Positions 26,092 to 35,002 of a stretch of DNA of 64,000 nucleotides are shown here, piece after piece (position 1 is the stretch's first letter; every line of letters starts with the position of its first letter). The notes beneath the pieces were generated by a model, which saw only the letters and a list, made by a program, of their open reading frames with translations, ran no database searches and had not been told where the DNA came from. The position numbers were made by a program, and so were the translations under genes. The DNA lies in the NCBI GenBank assembly GCA_965230065.1, contig OZ245942.1, positions 496,001 through 560,000 of the forward strand. Reading direction: 5' to 3'. The DNA comes from G965230065 sp965230065. Its GTDB lineage: Bacteria; Bacteroidota; Bacteroidia; Cytophagales; Cyclobacteriaceae.

Positions 26092-27285
26092 TTAATTATA
26101 TTTTTTTGTAATTAAAAGAACAGGACGGTTATCTGACAAAATAGTAGCAAAAACATAAGTACTACCACCCTCCTTTATACTCATTTTTTTACGTATTCTT
26201 TGCACCGAATCAGGAAAGTTGCGGGTAGCAATGTTGGCTTTGCCTTCGGGCATGCATTCTTTCAGCCTCTTTTTGTTGTAAGGGCAAATATGTTTGACCA
26301 CAAAAGCTCTACCGGGAAAATCACCAACAACTTCATCAGCAGTATACAAATGACTATTCGGATGCAATTTCTGCAACGAAAATTTTAAGGCTGCAGTTTT
26401 AAACGCCCCGGCCTTGCGAATAGCCGCATTGGGTTCATAAATATATTTGAAAGGCTCTGAAAAATGGGAAACAGCCTCTTTTTCCTGGCTACGGGTAAAA
26501 GAAAACTCCTGTGCAGCTTTTCCCTTTAAAGAAAGGTTTATTGCTATGATTTCAGGGTTTTCTTCCCGCTTATTTTGTAACAGATAAAGTACTTCCTTGC
26601 AGTCGTTGTCCACGGCAACCACATATACCTTTTGCACGTATTCCAACGCTTTTACGGCCAGGTCAATATCCAGCAAAGGGGAAGTTTTTATCAAAACCGA
26701 ATTGGCTTTTTGAAGCAGACGGGCTTTCATTTCCAGCACATTTGGGGAAGCATCGGCAAGGCTGAACGTTTTTTGGCTGCTTCCGGGCCGCCTATCGGGG
26801 TCTATATAAACCACATCGGCTTTTTGTTCCCATTTTTCTAAAAAATCATCGGCTGTCCCGGTGTGTACTTGTATATCAGGCTTGCCCAAAATGTTAAAGT
26901 TATGCCGGGTGGTTTCGGCCAATTCGGTATTTTTTTCTACATAATGGGTTTCTGTAAAAGAAGAGGCGAGGTAAAAAGTGTCTACGCCCATTCCCCCGGT
27001 GAGGTCGATCAACTTTTTGCCCCTTACCAAAGTACTTTTGTATTTCGCCGTGATTTCAGAAGAACTTTGCTCTATGGAAATGCCGGATGGAAAAACAATT
27101 TGCGGTTTTTGCTCCCATTCCGGCAGCTTATGCCGGGCTTTTTGGCGTGCCGCGATTTGTTCGGCAATGGCTTTGATGGGCAGGTGTGGGTACTTTTTAG
27201 CCTGAAGCGCCAAAGCAAAGGGATCATGGTGCGCATGATCCCTGATGAATGCCTGTACCTCAGGCTGTAATATTTCTTGTAACAC
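26092..27285 (-). CDS. Class I SAM-dependent methyltransferase with THUMP-like C-terminal domain
   Basis: 397 residues. The N-terminal helical part (LQPEVQAFIRDHAHHDPFAL, KAIAEQIAARQKARHKLPEW) precedes the SAM-binding motif LIDLTGGMGVDTFYLA. The acceptor motif region is DVVYIDPDRRPGSSQKTF. The C-terminal part, with KAGAFKTAALKFSLQKLHPN and NIATRNFPDSVQRIRKKM, matches the THUMP-like domain of the PG_1098 family. Substrate unknown, probably RNA. It begins 15 bp past asd on the same transcript. Confidence 0.9.
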   Translation of the reverse strand: MLQEILQPEVQAFIRDHAHHDPFALALQAKKYPHLPIKAIAEQIAARQKARHKLPEWEQKPQIVFPSGISIEQSSSEITAKYKSTLVRGKKLIDLTGGMGVDTFYLASSFTETHYVEKNTELAETTRHNFNILGKPDIQVHTGTADDFLEKWEQKADVVYIDPDRRPGSSQKTFSLADASPNVLEMKARLLQKANSVLIKTSPLLDIDLAVKALEYVQKVYVVAVDNDCKEVLYLLQNKREENPEIIAINLSLKGKAAQEFSFTRSQEKEAVSHFSEPFKYIYEPNAAIRKAGAFKTAALKFSLQKLHPNSHLYTADEVVGDFPGRAFVVKHICPYNKKRLKECMPEGKANIATRNFPDSVQRIRKKMSIKEGGSTYVFATILSDNRPVLLITKKYN

Positions 27286-27300
27286 GAAATTGTAATTTCG

Positions 27301-28296
27301 TTACTGATGAACAAGGCTCCGTTCTACCAAATACTCGGCAATTTGCACGGCATTGGTAGCAGCCCCTTTGCGCAGGTTGTCGGCCACAATCCACATATTC
27401 AGGGTTTTGGGCTGGGTTTCGTCCCGGCGCAGGCGGCCTACAAATACTTCGTCTTTACCGTGGGCATAAATAGGCATGGGATATATGTTGTTTTTCACAT
27501 CATCCTGCACCACTATGCCTGGCGTACCGGCCAGTAATTGCCGCACTTCGTCCAGGTCAAATTCTTCGGCAAACTCTACATTTACCGCTTCCGCGTGCCC
27601 GCCAACAGCCGGAACACGCACAGTGGTTGCCGTTACCCGGATGCTGTCGTCCCCAAAGATTTTTTTGGTTTCGTTCACCATTTTCATTTCTTCTTTGGTG
27701 TACCCATTGTCAAAAAACACATCGATGTGCGGCAAAATGTTCATGTCAATCGGGTGCGGATATACTTTCTCTGCTTCTTTTCCAGCACGCTCCTGCATGA
27801 GCTGGTCCACAGCGGCTTTGCCTGTTCCGGTCACCGACTGGTACGTTGAAACCACCACCCGCTCAACTTTATATTTTTTGTGCAAAGGCAACAATGCCAG
27901 CACCATTTGAATGGTAGAGCAGTTGGGGTTGGCAATAATTTTATCTTCATCTTCCAGCACGTGGGCATTAATTTCAGGCACAATCAGCTTTTTGGAAGGG
28001 TCCATCCGCCAGGCCGAAGAATTATCCACCACGATAATGCCTGCCTCGGCAAATTTGGGGGCCAGGGCCTTAGAAGTGCTTCCGCCTGCTGAAAAGATAG
28101 CGATTTCAGGCTTGGCCGCGATGGCATCTTCGACACTCACCACCTTTACGGGCTTACCTTTGAAAGTAATTTCTTTACCTACAGATTTTTCGGAAGCCAC
28201 CGGCAGCAGTTCATCTACCGGAAAATTGCGTTCTTCCAACACTTTCATGATTTCGCCACCGACCAACCCGGTAGCACCTACAACAGCCAGTTTCAT
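27301..28296 (-). CDS. asd: Aspartate-semialdehyde dehydrogenase
   Basis: 331 residues. GATGLVGGEIMKVLEER is the NADP-binding loop, and the catalytic C126 lies in NPNCSTIQM. VSTYQSVTGTGKAAVDQL, VRVPAVGGHAEAVNVEF and VGRLRRDETQPKTLNMWIVA are standard. It reduces aspartyl phosphate to aspartate semialdehyde for lysine, threonine, methionine and diaminopimelate synthesis. An exact TAnnTTTG box (TACTTTTG) lies 30 bp upstream. Confidence 0.98.
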   Translation of the reverse strand: MKLAVVGATGLVGGEIMKVLEERNFPVDELLPVASEKSVGKEITFKGKPVKVVSVEDAIAAKPEIAIFSAGGSTSKALAPKFAEAGIIVVDNSSAWRMDPSKKLIVPEINAHVLEDEDKIIANPNCSTIQMVLALLPLHKKYKVERVVVSTYQSVTGTGKAAVDQLMQERAGKEAEKVYPHPIDMNILPHIDVFFDNGYTKEEMKMVNETKKIFGDDSIRVTATTVRVPAVGGHAEAVNVEFAEEFDLDEVRQLLAGTPGIVVQDDVKNNIYPMPIYAHGKDEVFVGRLRRDETQPKTLNMWIVADNLRKGAATNAVQIAEYLVERSLVHQ

Positions 28297-28326
28297 AGTT
28301 TTTTAGCGTTTAATTAAAATGGACTG

Positions 28327-28334
28327 CAAAAGTA
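28327..28334 (-). promoter_or_regulatory. Candidate -7 box for asd
   Basis: TACTTTTG on the minus strand matches TAnnTTTG, 30 bp before the asd start codon, giving a leader of about 25 bases. A clear TTTG at -33 is not seen. Confidence 0.45.
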
Positions 28335-28361
28335 ATGAAGTTGTGTTGATGATGAAAGAAA

Positions 28362-28432
28362 GTTGCCGGAAGTTGCGTGTTGCGTGTTATCGAGTTGTCA
28401 GTTTTCAACCCGTAACCCGCCAAACTGCAACG
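28362..28432 (-). repeat. Imperfect gene-end inverted repeat with GTTGC words
   Basis: GTTGCCGGAAGTTGCGTG followed by GTTGCGTGTTAT on the left faces CCGTAACCCGCC and AAACTGCAACGC on the right. The arms are word-level complements rather than exact. It ends 1 bp before the stop codon of the Met-rich outer-membrane gene (28434). Confidence 0.4.
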
Positions 28433-28433
28433 C

Positions 28434-29450
28434 TTAAAACGCCACCTGCCACCCCACCGTAAGCACCGACTGCGTAGCCATTTGCGGGCCGTTCAGGTTT
28501 TGGTAAAAAGGCAGGGCATACTCTACCGCCAGGCGATGGCCTTTAAACACACCTTCGCGCACGTAAAAGTTTACGCCCAGGTAACCAAACAAGCTTTCGC
28601 CCCCAAAGTTATCAGGGTCGGCAGTGGTTACCATCATGGGGTTGAGCATTTCGTCTTTTCCTTCTATTTTCCCGGTGCTGTTGCCGTTAAGCCGGAAAGA
28701 AGCGCTCCACCAATCGCTGAGTTTATAAGCTACCCAGCCAGTGAGGTTTAGTTGGTTGCTAAAAGCATAGCCCCGCTCATTTTCACCCAAGCGAAGTGTA
28801 CCCATAGCCTGCGCGCCCCAGGAAATTTTACCGGTTTGCCCCAAATACGTTAGGCCGGGCATAATGTCCCAGGTGCCGGAACCTACCTGCATGGGATAAG
28901 GCAACTGCATGTTTTCCCCTGCAGGGGTATCGCCTTTTTCGGTAATGCTTCCGGTGGGGATACTTACGCCCAGATTAAGGTGCATGGTTTGGCGGTTTTT
29001 ATTGAACAAACCGTACAAGGCTGATAGTTTAATATCCCCAAACCCCGAACTTTTGGTGGAAAAGGCCATCCCCATTCTGGTTTGCAAATCCATATCATTT
29101 TTGATAAAATTACCCATAGCCATCAGGGTAAGTTTGTCCGATGGTGCGTACATAACGCCAATCATGTGCATTTGCATGTTCATTTCCTGGGGGGCTACCA
29201 TGTAGTTTTGATAAATTTCCTCGTTACTTACTTCTTTGCTACCATCCAGGTTGCCGTTCATCCACATGGGCATAAAGCGGTAAGAAAGCATCCACTCCCC
29301 TTTGCTATGCCGGTGGTCGCCCATTACGCCAATGGGGGCATGGCCATCGGGGCGGGAAGATGACCAGGGGTTTTCTGCTTCCTGGGCAGTGAGGCTCGTT
29401 GTAATTGAAGTGATAAGGATGATGATGAGAAATATTCTTAAGTTTTTCAT
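28434..29450 (-). CDS. Met-rich outer-membrane beta-barrel (MetA-pathway/transporter-like)
   Basis: 338 residues with a signal peptide (MKNLRIFLIIILITSITTSL to TAQ). Amphipathic strands end in the aromatic SVLTVGWQVAF, as in outer-membrane barrels of the Phenol_MetA_deg type. The first 110 mature residues are unusually rich in Met and His: GVMGDHRHSKGEW, FMPMWMNG, MNMQMHMIGVM. That points to soft-metal binding (Cu or Fe), which fits the neighbouring TonB receptor and PepSY genes. Last gene of the cluster. The function is inferred only. Confidence 0.75.
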   Translation of the reverse strand: MKNLRIFLIIILITSITTSLTAQEAENPWSSSRPDGHAPIGVMGDHRHSKGEWMLSYRFMPMWMNGNLDGSKEVSNEEIYQNYMVAPQEMNMQMHMIGVMYAPSDKLTLMAMGNFIKNDMDLQTRMGMAFSTKSSGFGDIKLSALYGLFNKNRQTMHLNLGVSIPTGSITEKGDTPAGENMQLPYPMQVGSGTWDIMPGLTYLGQTGKISWGAQAMGTLRLGENERGYAFSNQLNLTGWVAYKLSDWWSASFRLNGNSTGKIEGKDEMLNPMMVTTADPDNFGGESLFGYLGVNFYVREGVFKGHRLAVEYALPFYQNLNGPQMATQSVLTVGWQVAF

Positions 29451-29512
29451 TTACGTTTATTTTGTATTTGTTAATTGGTAACCTCGCTTTTCGGCCGACT
29501 CGGAGAGTCGCG

Positions 29513-29935
29513 CTACAGTTCTTTTTTTGCAGCTCCAATGGCCTTTACCATTTGCTGGTCTATGATTTCCATTTTTTCTTTTTCTTGTTGTAAATACTCG
29601 ATTTTAGCAGCAACATCGGTTGTATCTGCAGCTTCATCGGCATTGTTTGTTAATGGAAACTTAAAGCCCCGCATCCAATTCATCATGGCCTCATCGGCTG
29701 CTTCCAGGTTTTGGATGGTTTGTTGAATTTCAACCGTAGTATCTGCTTCGGCTTTGGTTTGCAATTCTTTTTTCAGACGCATGATTTCTCCCATGCGGGC
29801 CATGGCCTCATCATGTACGGCAATTACTTCTTTTTTGAGCGATTCAATCTTCTGCTCTTCTTCTGATTTTTGAGAAGTGCAGGCGGCTACAAGTGCCAGT
29901 CCTAATACGATAAGTAATACAAAGTTCTTTTTCAT
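29513..29935 (-). CDS. Small helical lipoprotein in the metal cluster
   Basis: 140 residues from the ATG at 29935; an in-frame start at 29977 would add residues before the signal. The signal LLIVLGLALVAAC marks a lipoprotein. The mature part is nearly all helix with Glu/Lys-rich heptads (EQKIESLKKEVIAVHDEAMA, KIEYLQQEKEKMEII). No catalytic motif. Such proteins are often labelled viral A-type inclusion protein, which has no functional meaning. It may be a periplasmic spacer or metal chaperone; uncertain. Confidence 0.75.
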   Translation of the reverse strand: MKKNFVLLIVLGLALVAACTSQKSEEEQKIESLKKEVIAVHDEAMARMGEIMRLKKELQTKAEADTTVEIQQTIQNLEAADEAMMNWMRGFKFPLTNNADEAADTTDVAAKIEYLQQEKEKMEIIDQQMVKAIGAAKKEL

Positions 29936-29960
29936 TTTTTTATTCAATTTTGATTTAAAG

Positions 29961-30050
29961 TTTAAGCTGCAAGCCATGAGCCTCTAGCCACAGGCTACAA
30001 GTAGGGTATCCATAACTTGTGGCTTGTAGCTAAAGGCTTACGGCTTATAA
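29961..30050 (-). repeat. Imperfect gene-end inverted repeat with AAGCC words
   Basis: The left side (29961-30002) has GCAAGCCATGAGCCTCTAGC; the right side (30014-30050) has ACTTGTGGCTTG, AAAGGCTTA and CGGCTTA, complementary variants of the same word. It begins 12 bp past the stop codon of the PepSY gene. Confidence 0.5.
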
Positions 30051-30061
30051 ATTATCCTGAT

Positions 30062-31621
30062 TTAAAACTTCAAATACACAAACAAGCCCATCAATGTAAC
30101 CGCCAGCACACCCAGGGCAGCCAGCGACATGATGGTGTCCCGAATGCCTTTTCCGGCCCAGTTCATCAGTGAGTATTTGTGCAACATGGCAAAGGAATAT
30201 CCTTCGACCCGGTCCAGGTTGGTAATGCGTGCCGATTGCCGATTGCTTTTTGTTTCTATGTAATACGTTAAATGGTCGGGTGTATCGTAACTTACTTTTA
30301 CCACGGGCAGGCGTTTGTTGATAAAGCCATATTCCCGGGTAAATTTTGTAATCAATGCTGTGCCTGTAATATTGGCCTTGGCTATTTCGATGCCATCCGG
30401 AATGGTATCGGGCGGGAGGCAGCAGCTAAAACTTACCCCGGCATCAACGTTGGCTTTGTGCACCTTGAACTTATTGGCCAGGTAGCGGGCATACACAAAA
30501 TCCCCGTCTTCCAGTACGTCGCCTGTTTTGGCATTGATGTAGGAAGCTTCTCCTTCTTTGCCAAATAACTGGTAAAAAACGCCCTGCGGCATGGAAATGA
30601 CCGAAGCATTTTGCGCCCCGGTGCGCTCCCAGGGCAGGTCATTTGTGCTTACTGCAAGCTCATCAAGTTCAAACACAGCGTTTTTTACAAAGCGGAGGCG
30701 GTCGTCGGGTTCGTATTTCATAAAGGCATGAAAAGCCCCACTGAAAGCAAACGTAAAAGTAACCAGGGAAACGGCCACCCCCACCTGCCGATGATATTTG
30801 CGCAACCAACCCTGGCGTGTTTGGGGCTTCCGCATCTTTTTGAAGCGACTCCACATCAGCCCATATACCCAAAGGCCGCTGAGCGCCGAACCAAAAATGA
30901 GGGTCAGCAAAGCAATCATGATGGTGAGCCGCACCCCATCCGAGACAATCAGGCTGAGAAACGCCCAGTTGTGGAAAATATGGAAGAATCCCAGTAAAAA
31001 CTTCCGTCCCCCGGTATTGTACGTAGCCAATCGACTTTGCCCGGTTTCCACGTACACATCCATGGCATCAGCACGGTCAAAAGCGATTTTGTACACGGGA
31101 AGCAAGCGGTTGATTTCCCGGTATTCGGTATTAAAGGCTTTCACATACGTTACCGACACGGGCGAAGCTGCATCATCAGCAAAATACCGCCCCAGGTATT
31201 CCGCATACATGTTGTCGCCCCCGGGAAGCAGTTCCCCTGTATTGGCATCATAATACCGCAAACGGTTGTCGGTATGGGTAATTTGATAAAAAAGCCTGTC
31301 ATTAAAGGCCACATACCGGAAGTTGCGCAAGGATTGGATATTGTTTTGCCCCGCAACTTCCTGCAATGAAAGCTCCGGCTGCTGACCGCCCAGCGGACTA
31401 CCCATAAACATCCGGGGAATTTCCGGTTTCATAAAATTGGCCATGAAAGGGTGCGCCAGTCCGCTGAGTGTCCAGAAAATGACCGGGACCACCACAATCA
31501 GCCCAATAATTTTGTGCCATTTGTACAGGCTTCTTTTCAGGGCAGTTTGCCTGCTTTTTTTGCCTGTTTTTTCTTCTTTAGGCAAAGTTTCAACCTGGGG
31601 TATTTTCTTTATTTTTAGCAT
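30062..31621 (-). CDS. PepSY-associated transmembrane protein
   Basis: 519 residues. Helix one is WHKIIGLIVVVPVIFWTLSG with the typical His. Two extracytoplasmic PepSY segments (YYDANTGELLPGG, SYINAKTGDVLEDGDF) lie between further helices (IMIALLTLIFGSALSGLWVY, VGVAVSLVTFTFAFSGAFHA, SLAALGVLAVTLMGLFVYL). The PepSY_TM family sits in the inner membrane, is typically found beside TonB receptors and acts in iron or copper reduction/uptake. It follows the TonB receptor on the same strand after a 196-bp gap holding an inverted repeat. Confidence 0.9.
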   Translation of the reverse strand: MLKIKKIPQVETLPKEEKTGKKSRQTALKRSLYKWHKIIGLIVVVPVIFWTLSGLAHPFMANFMKPEIPRMFMGSPLGGQQPELSLQEVAGQNNIQSLRNFRYVAFNDRLFYQITHTDNRLRYYDANTGELLPGGDNMYAEYLGRYFADDAASPVSVTYVKAFNTEYREINRLLPVYKIAFDRADAMDVYVETGQSRLATYNTGGRKFLLGFFHIFHNWAFLSLIVSDGVRLTIMIALLTLIFGSALSGLWVYGLMWSRFKKMRKPQTRQGWLRKYHRQVGVAVSLVTFTFAFSGAFHAFMKYEPDDRLRFVKNAVFELDELAVSTNDLPWERTGAQNASVISMPQGVFYQLFGKEGEASYINAKTGDVLEDGDFVYARYLANKFKVHKANVDAGVSFSCCLPPDTIPDGIEIAKANITGTALITKFTREYGFINKRLPVVKVSYDTPDHLTYYIETKSNRQSARITNLDRVEGYSFAMLHKYSLMNWAGKGIRDTIMSLAALGVLAVTLMGLFVYLKF

Positions 31622-31703
31622 AATAATTCTTTTTATATCACATAAAACTGTGTTTCTTAATGCGAATTCAGGGCGTAAATTTGTTCATTTTATCGCAGGC
31701 ATC

Positions 31704-31768
31704 TCCCCTCCTGGCCTCCCCCTGGGGAGGACACAACCTTTCCTCCCTTGGGGGAGGTTAGGAGGGGG
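31704..31768 (-). repeat. Long GC-rich gene-end inverted repeat
   Basis: 28-base arms 31704-31731 and 31741-31768 match at 23 positions around a 9-base loop: CCCTCCT-nn-CCTCCCCC-nn-GGGAGGA. The mismatches fall at the same two dinucleotide steps. It starts 50 bp past the TonB receptor stop. The GC content is far above the surrounding AT-rich gaps. Confidence 0.75.
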
Positions 31769-31817
31769 AAAAAGCACCCATTGAAGCTTTCTAATACTCC
31801 CTGACTCATCCTGATTA

Positions 31818-34103
31818 TCATTTAGCAGAAAACCGGTAACCAACCCCCACACTGAAAGTCCTGGGGTCGCCGGGCGAATAAGTTTTTCCCCAAACTGATT
31901 TGCTCACCCGGGTGGCGTACAATTGGTTGGTAAGGTTCAGGATATTGAACCAGCCTTCAAACCCTTTGAAACGATAACCCATGCGCAGGTTCAGCACATC
32001 AAATCCTTCATACTTTTCAGAATTGGCCGGGCCCATGTAATACGGCCCCAGGTGCTGCCATTCCAGGGCGATGCGCGCGCCTTTCAAAAAGGCAGGGTAG
32101 TACATTACCTCCGAGTTGGCAATCCAATTGGGTGCCCCTGCCATGGTATTGCCATCATAGTTTTTTCCCGACTCTTCAAATTCTACATATTCATGACGGG
32201 CGTTGGTGCCCCCAAACCGCAGGCTGAGGGTTTCGTGCGGTGCATAATTGATGGAATATTCAATACCCTGGTGGAGGGTTTTCCCGGCATTGCGGTTTTC
32301 AACAGTTCCGTCATCTAAAAACACAGTAATAATTTCGTTGGTGCCCCGGAGCTGGTAGAGACTTACGTCTATTTTCGCTTTTTGGGCAAAAGCAAACCAT
32401 CCGCCAGCTTCCAGGTTATAATACACAGAAGGCTCCATCACAGATACTTTCACGCCCCGGTACAGTTCACCTACCTGTGGGGGCACAAAACCGATGCTGT
32501 AGTTTCCGTAAACACCCCGCTCTTTTCCAAAATCATATGTGAAACCAACTTTAGGACTAAAGTTTTCAAAATGGTCTTTGGAATCGGGGGCGCCAGAAAA
32601 GGCATCAGGGGTTAAATGGTTGTCATAATCGTAATCGAAGCGGTCATAGCGGGCGGCCATCACCACGTGCAGGCGGGTCAGGGGGTTGAACTCAAACTGG
32701 GCATAAGCCGCTGTATTGAGCAAGCCCACTGCATAATCGGTAAGCAAGGAATCTACCTTAGTATAATCTACATATAAGCCTTCTTCGTTGCGCGTGATAT
32801 AGATAAATTCTTCAAAAAAAGAATTCGGGCTGTAGTCTATACTCAAGCCACCAATCAGGCGTGCATTAAACCACCCCAGCTCCTGATTGTGCTGGATGAT
32901 GGTTCCATAGCTCGTAAAACTGTTGTCATTGATTACCCCGGAAGCCCTGGTGGGGTCAGTAAAGTTGTTTCGCACCCGGTACGAGGGAATTTGCCCAATG
33001 CTGTTGTCCCTGAAAAATACCGTGAAAGCTGTTTTTCCTTTATCGCTCCAATAGTGGTCAAAAGTGCTTCTCACCCTCAGGGCTTTTACGGTACGCTCGG
33101 TAAACGTGTGGTCGCTGGGATAATTTTTACTATAAAAATCGGCGTTGTCAATACTGCCCGACATATCCGATTGGTAATTGATAATGGAGGCCGTCGTCGT
33201 GAGCTTGTCCATTTTACCAATGCGCACATCGCCCCGGAGGGTAAGGCTTAGTTTGTTAAAATCGTTATGCTCACGGTAGCCATTCGTGCGGTCGGCATAG
33301 TAGCCGCCCACATACAAACCAACTTTCTTCACGGTAGTGCCCGCCCCAAAATCTACTCTTTTATAACCCAGGTTATCGCCCTGCAAAGAAATGTTGGCAG
33401 TAGGAATGGCCGGGGCTTCTGGGGTAATAAAATTAATGCTGCCCCCAATGGCTTCACTGCCGTAAATGGAAGAAGCCGGGCCTTTTACCACTTCAATGGC
33501 TTTGAGGGCAGCCATGTTAATTTCTATCAGGGCGTTGTGGTTAAATACACCCGTGGGACGGATGGGAATACCGTCTTCCAGGTACAGGAACAAACTTTTG
33601 AGCGACAAGGGTTGGCGGATGCTCATGCCCTGCTGCTCATTGCCAAGGTTCATCATGTACACACCGCTCACTTTGTTGACGACCTGCTCCAGGCTGGCGG
33701 GCTTGGTATCTTCCAGCGTTTTGGGCGTAATTTTCCCGATAGCAATGGGGGCATCCGTTCGCGCCTGACTTTCGCGGCTGGCCGATACAATCACCTGGCT
33801 CAACTCAAACAAAGAAGGCTGCAAACTAATGGTAATTTCATTTTTTTCCGGAGTAATGGTTTTCTTCTGATAACCGATGAAAGAAACGACAAGCGGCTTT
33901 TTTTCCTGAATACTCATTGAAAAACCGCCTTCCTGGTCGGTGGTCGTTCCTTTGGAAGTGCCTTCTGCCACCACGCTCACCCAGGGCAAAGGCTCCTGGG
34001 TTACAGCATCAATAACTTTTCCTGAAATTGTATATTGGGCGTACAAAAAGGTGCTTGTGAGCCACAACGGCACCACAAGTGCATATAGAATTGCTTTACG
34101 CAT
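31818..34103 (-). CDS. TonB-dependent receptor with carboxypeptidase-regulatory-like N-domain
   Basis: 761 residues: signal peptide, then a CarboxypepD-like domain (YTISGKVIDAVTQEPLPWVS, FSMSIQEKKPLVVSFIGYQK). The plug domain has LEQVVNKVSGVYMMN and ALKAIEVVKGPASSIYGSEA. The 22-strand barrel ends in the aromatic FSVGVGYRFSAK. It imports a metal chelate or similar ligand across the outer membrane using TonB energy. Neighbouring PepSY and Cys-motif genes favour iron or copper over a glycan. No SusD partner here. Confidence 0.95.
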   Translation of the reverse strand: MRKAILYALVVPLWLTSTFLYAQYTISGKVIDAVTQEPLPWVSVVAEGTSKGTTTDQEGGFSMSIQEKKPLVVSFIGYQKKTITPEKNEITISLQPSLFELSQVIVSASRESQARTDAPIAIGKITPKTLEDTKPASLEQVVNKVSGVYMMNLGNEQQGMSIRQPLSLKSLFLYLEDGIPIRPTGVFNHNALIEINMAALKAIEVVKGPASSIYGSEAIGGSINFITPEAPAIPTANISLQGDNLGYKRVDFGAGTTVKKVGLYVGGYYADRTNGYREHNDFNKLSLTLRGDVRIGKMDKLTTTASIINYQSDMSGSIDNADFYSKNYPSDHTFTERTVKALRVRSTFDHYWSDKGKTAFTVFFRDNSIGQIPSYRVRNNFTDPTRASGVINDNSFTSYGTIIQHNQELGWFNARLIGGLSIDYSPNSFFEEFIYITRNEEGLYVDYTKVDSLLTDYAVGLLNTAAYAQFEFNPLTRLHVVMAARYDRFDYDYDNHLTPDAFSGAPDSKDHFENFSPKVGFTYDFGKERGVYGNYSIGFVPPQVGELYRGVKVSVMEPSVYYNLEAGGWFAFAQKAKIDVSLYQLRGTNEIITVFLDDGTVENRNAGKTLHQGIEYSINYAPHETLSLRFGGTNARHEYVEFEESGKNYDGNTMAGAPNWIANSEVMYYPAFLKGARIALEWQHLGPYYMGPANSEKYEGFDVLNLRMGYRFKGFEGWFNILNLTNQLYATRVSKSVWGKTYSPGDPRTFSVGVGYRFSAK

Positions 34104-34188
34104 GGGTAAAATAAGGTTAGTTTATTTAAGAAATAGTTGAATGAAATGCGCCGTTATTATTGATAGAATTCCAGGCGGATAGGTGGTA

Positions 34189-34447
34189 AGTACAGACAAA
34201 TATAAAGTATCAGGCTGTGGTACAGGCATCTTGCATAATGCTGCCAACTTAAGGAAATTTGCCATCACACCCCCACCCTAGAGGGGCGACCCAGCGCACA
34301 ATCATCATGTGCGGCGGGTCCCTTCAGGGATTGCAGGGGTGCGGTGGGCTTAAGCGGCGGCATTCCGATTCATCGGAACACCGCGTGATTGACAGCATTG
34401 GGCTGGAAGCCTGTACCACAATCCTACAGTATTTTTTTGTCTGTACT
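34189..34447. mobile_element. MITE-like element with 12-bp perfect terminal inverted repeats
   Basis: The ends are AGTACAGACAAA (34189-34200) and TTTGTCTGTACT (34436-34447), perfect over 12 bp. A second perfect 12-bp pair follows inside, TGTGGTACAGGC (34216-34227) with GCCTGTACCACA (34409-34420), and similarity continues between the two. The interior holds a GC-rich hairpin (34278-34322) and TTCCGAT/ATCGGAA (34363-34378). No protein is encoded and no clear target duplication is visible. It fills most of the gap between two genes of the metal cluster. Confidence 0.6.
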
Positions 34448-34454
34448 CAGTTAT

Positions 34455-34838
34455 TTACCCATGCAATTGGGGAGGATGAAAGACGGAGAAAAGAAATTGT
34501 GAAGTGAACAGGTTCTTGTAAGGGATGAAATAAACTGCTTTTTCTGTAAAAGCCAAAGCCTCAAAATCAAACAACAATTGATAATAAGTATCAAAAGATT
34601 GTTTTTTAGAAGCCTGGTTTTCAGGGGCTTGTTCTTGTTTTTGCTGCTCCTTCAGTTGTTTGTTCAAAAAACACTGCCCGCCACAAGTTGTGATTGGCTT
34701 GTCACGGTTGATACACAGCACTTTGGCGATGTAATCCTGGTTAATTTTGAAGTCGATATAAATCAGCGGCATCACCAATGCATTGAGCATCATGGCTACT
34801 GCCAGCAGAAAAGTGATATATCGATGGATTAGCTTCAA
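34455..34838 (-). CDS. Small membrane protein with C...CGGQC motif, head of metal cluster
   Basis: 127 residues. One N-terminal helix (YITFLLAVAMMLNALVMPLI) serves as anchor or signal. It then has C42, C52 and C56 in VLCINRDKPITTCGGQCFLN and a Gln/Lys-rich segment. The tail (PYKNLFTSQFLFSVFHPPQ) is hydrophobic. The Cys arrangement suggests metal or redox function outside the inner membrane. It precedes the TonB receptor on the same strand. Family not named; I recall similar proteins beside copper and iron receptors in Bacteroidota, which is memory rather than a search. Confidence 0.75.
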   Translation of the reverse strand: MKLIHRYITFLLAVAMMLNALVMPLIYIDFKINQDYIAKVLCINRDKPITTCGGQCFLNKQLKEQQKQEQAPENQASKKQSFDTYYQLLFDFEALAFTEKAVYFIPYKNLFTSQFLFSVFHPPQLHG

Positions 34839-35002
34839 GACATAAATTTTTGCAAATGTATTGGCAGCCGAAGATTAATCAAAGAAGGGGGTGTTTTTTG
34901 TTTGGTGATTTGAGTTTGTTGTTTGATGTTTTTAGTTTGGAGTTGAAAAAACTCAAAACATAAAAATCGAAACTTCAAACATCTAACTTGAAACATAAAA
35001 CT

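Noticed and set aside
34104..34454. Cobalamin or other known riboswitch before the TonB receptor
   Set aside because: I could not find the B12-box or other conserved riboswitch cores; the region is better described as an inverted-repeat element.
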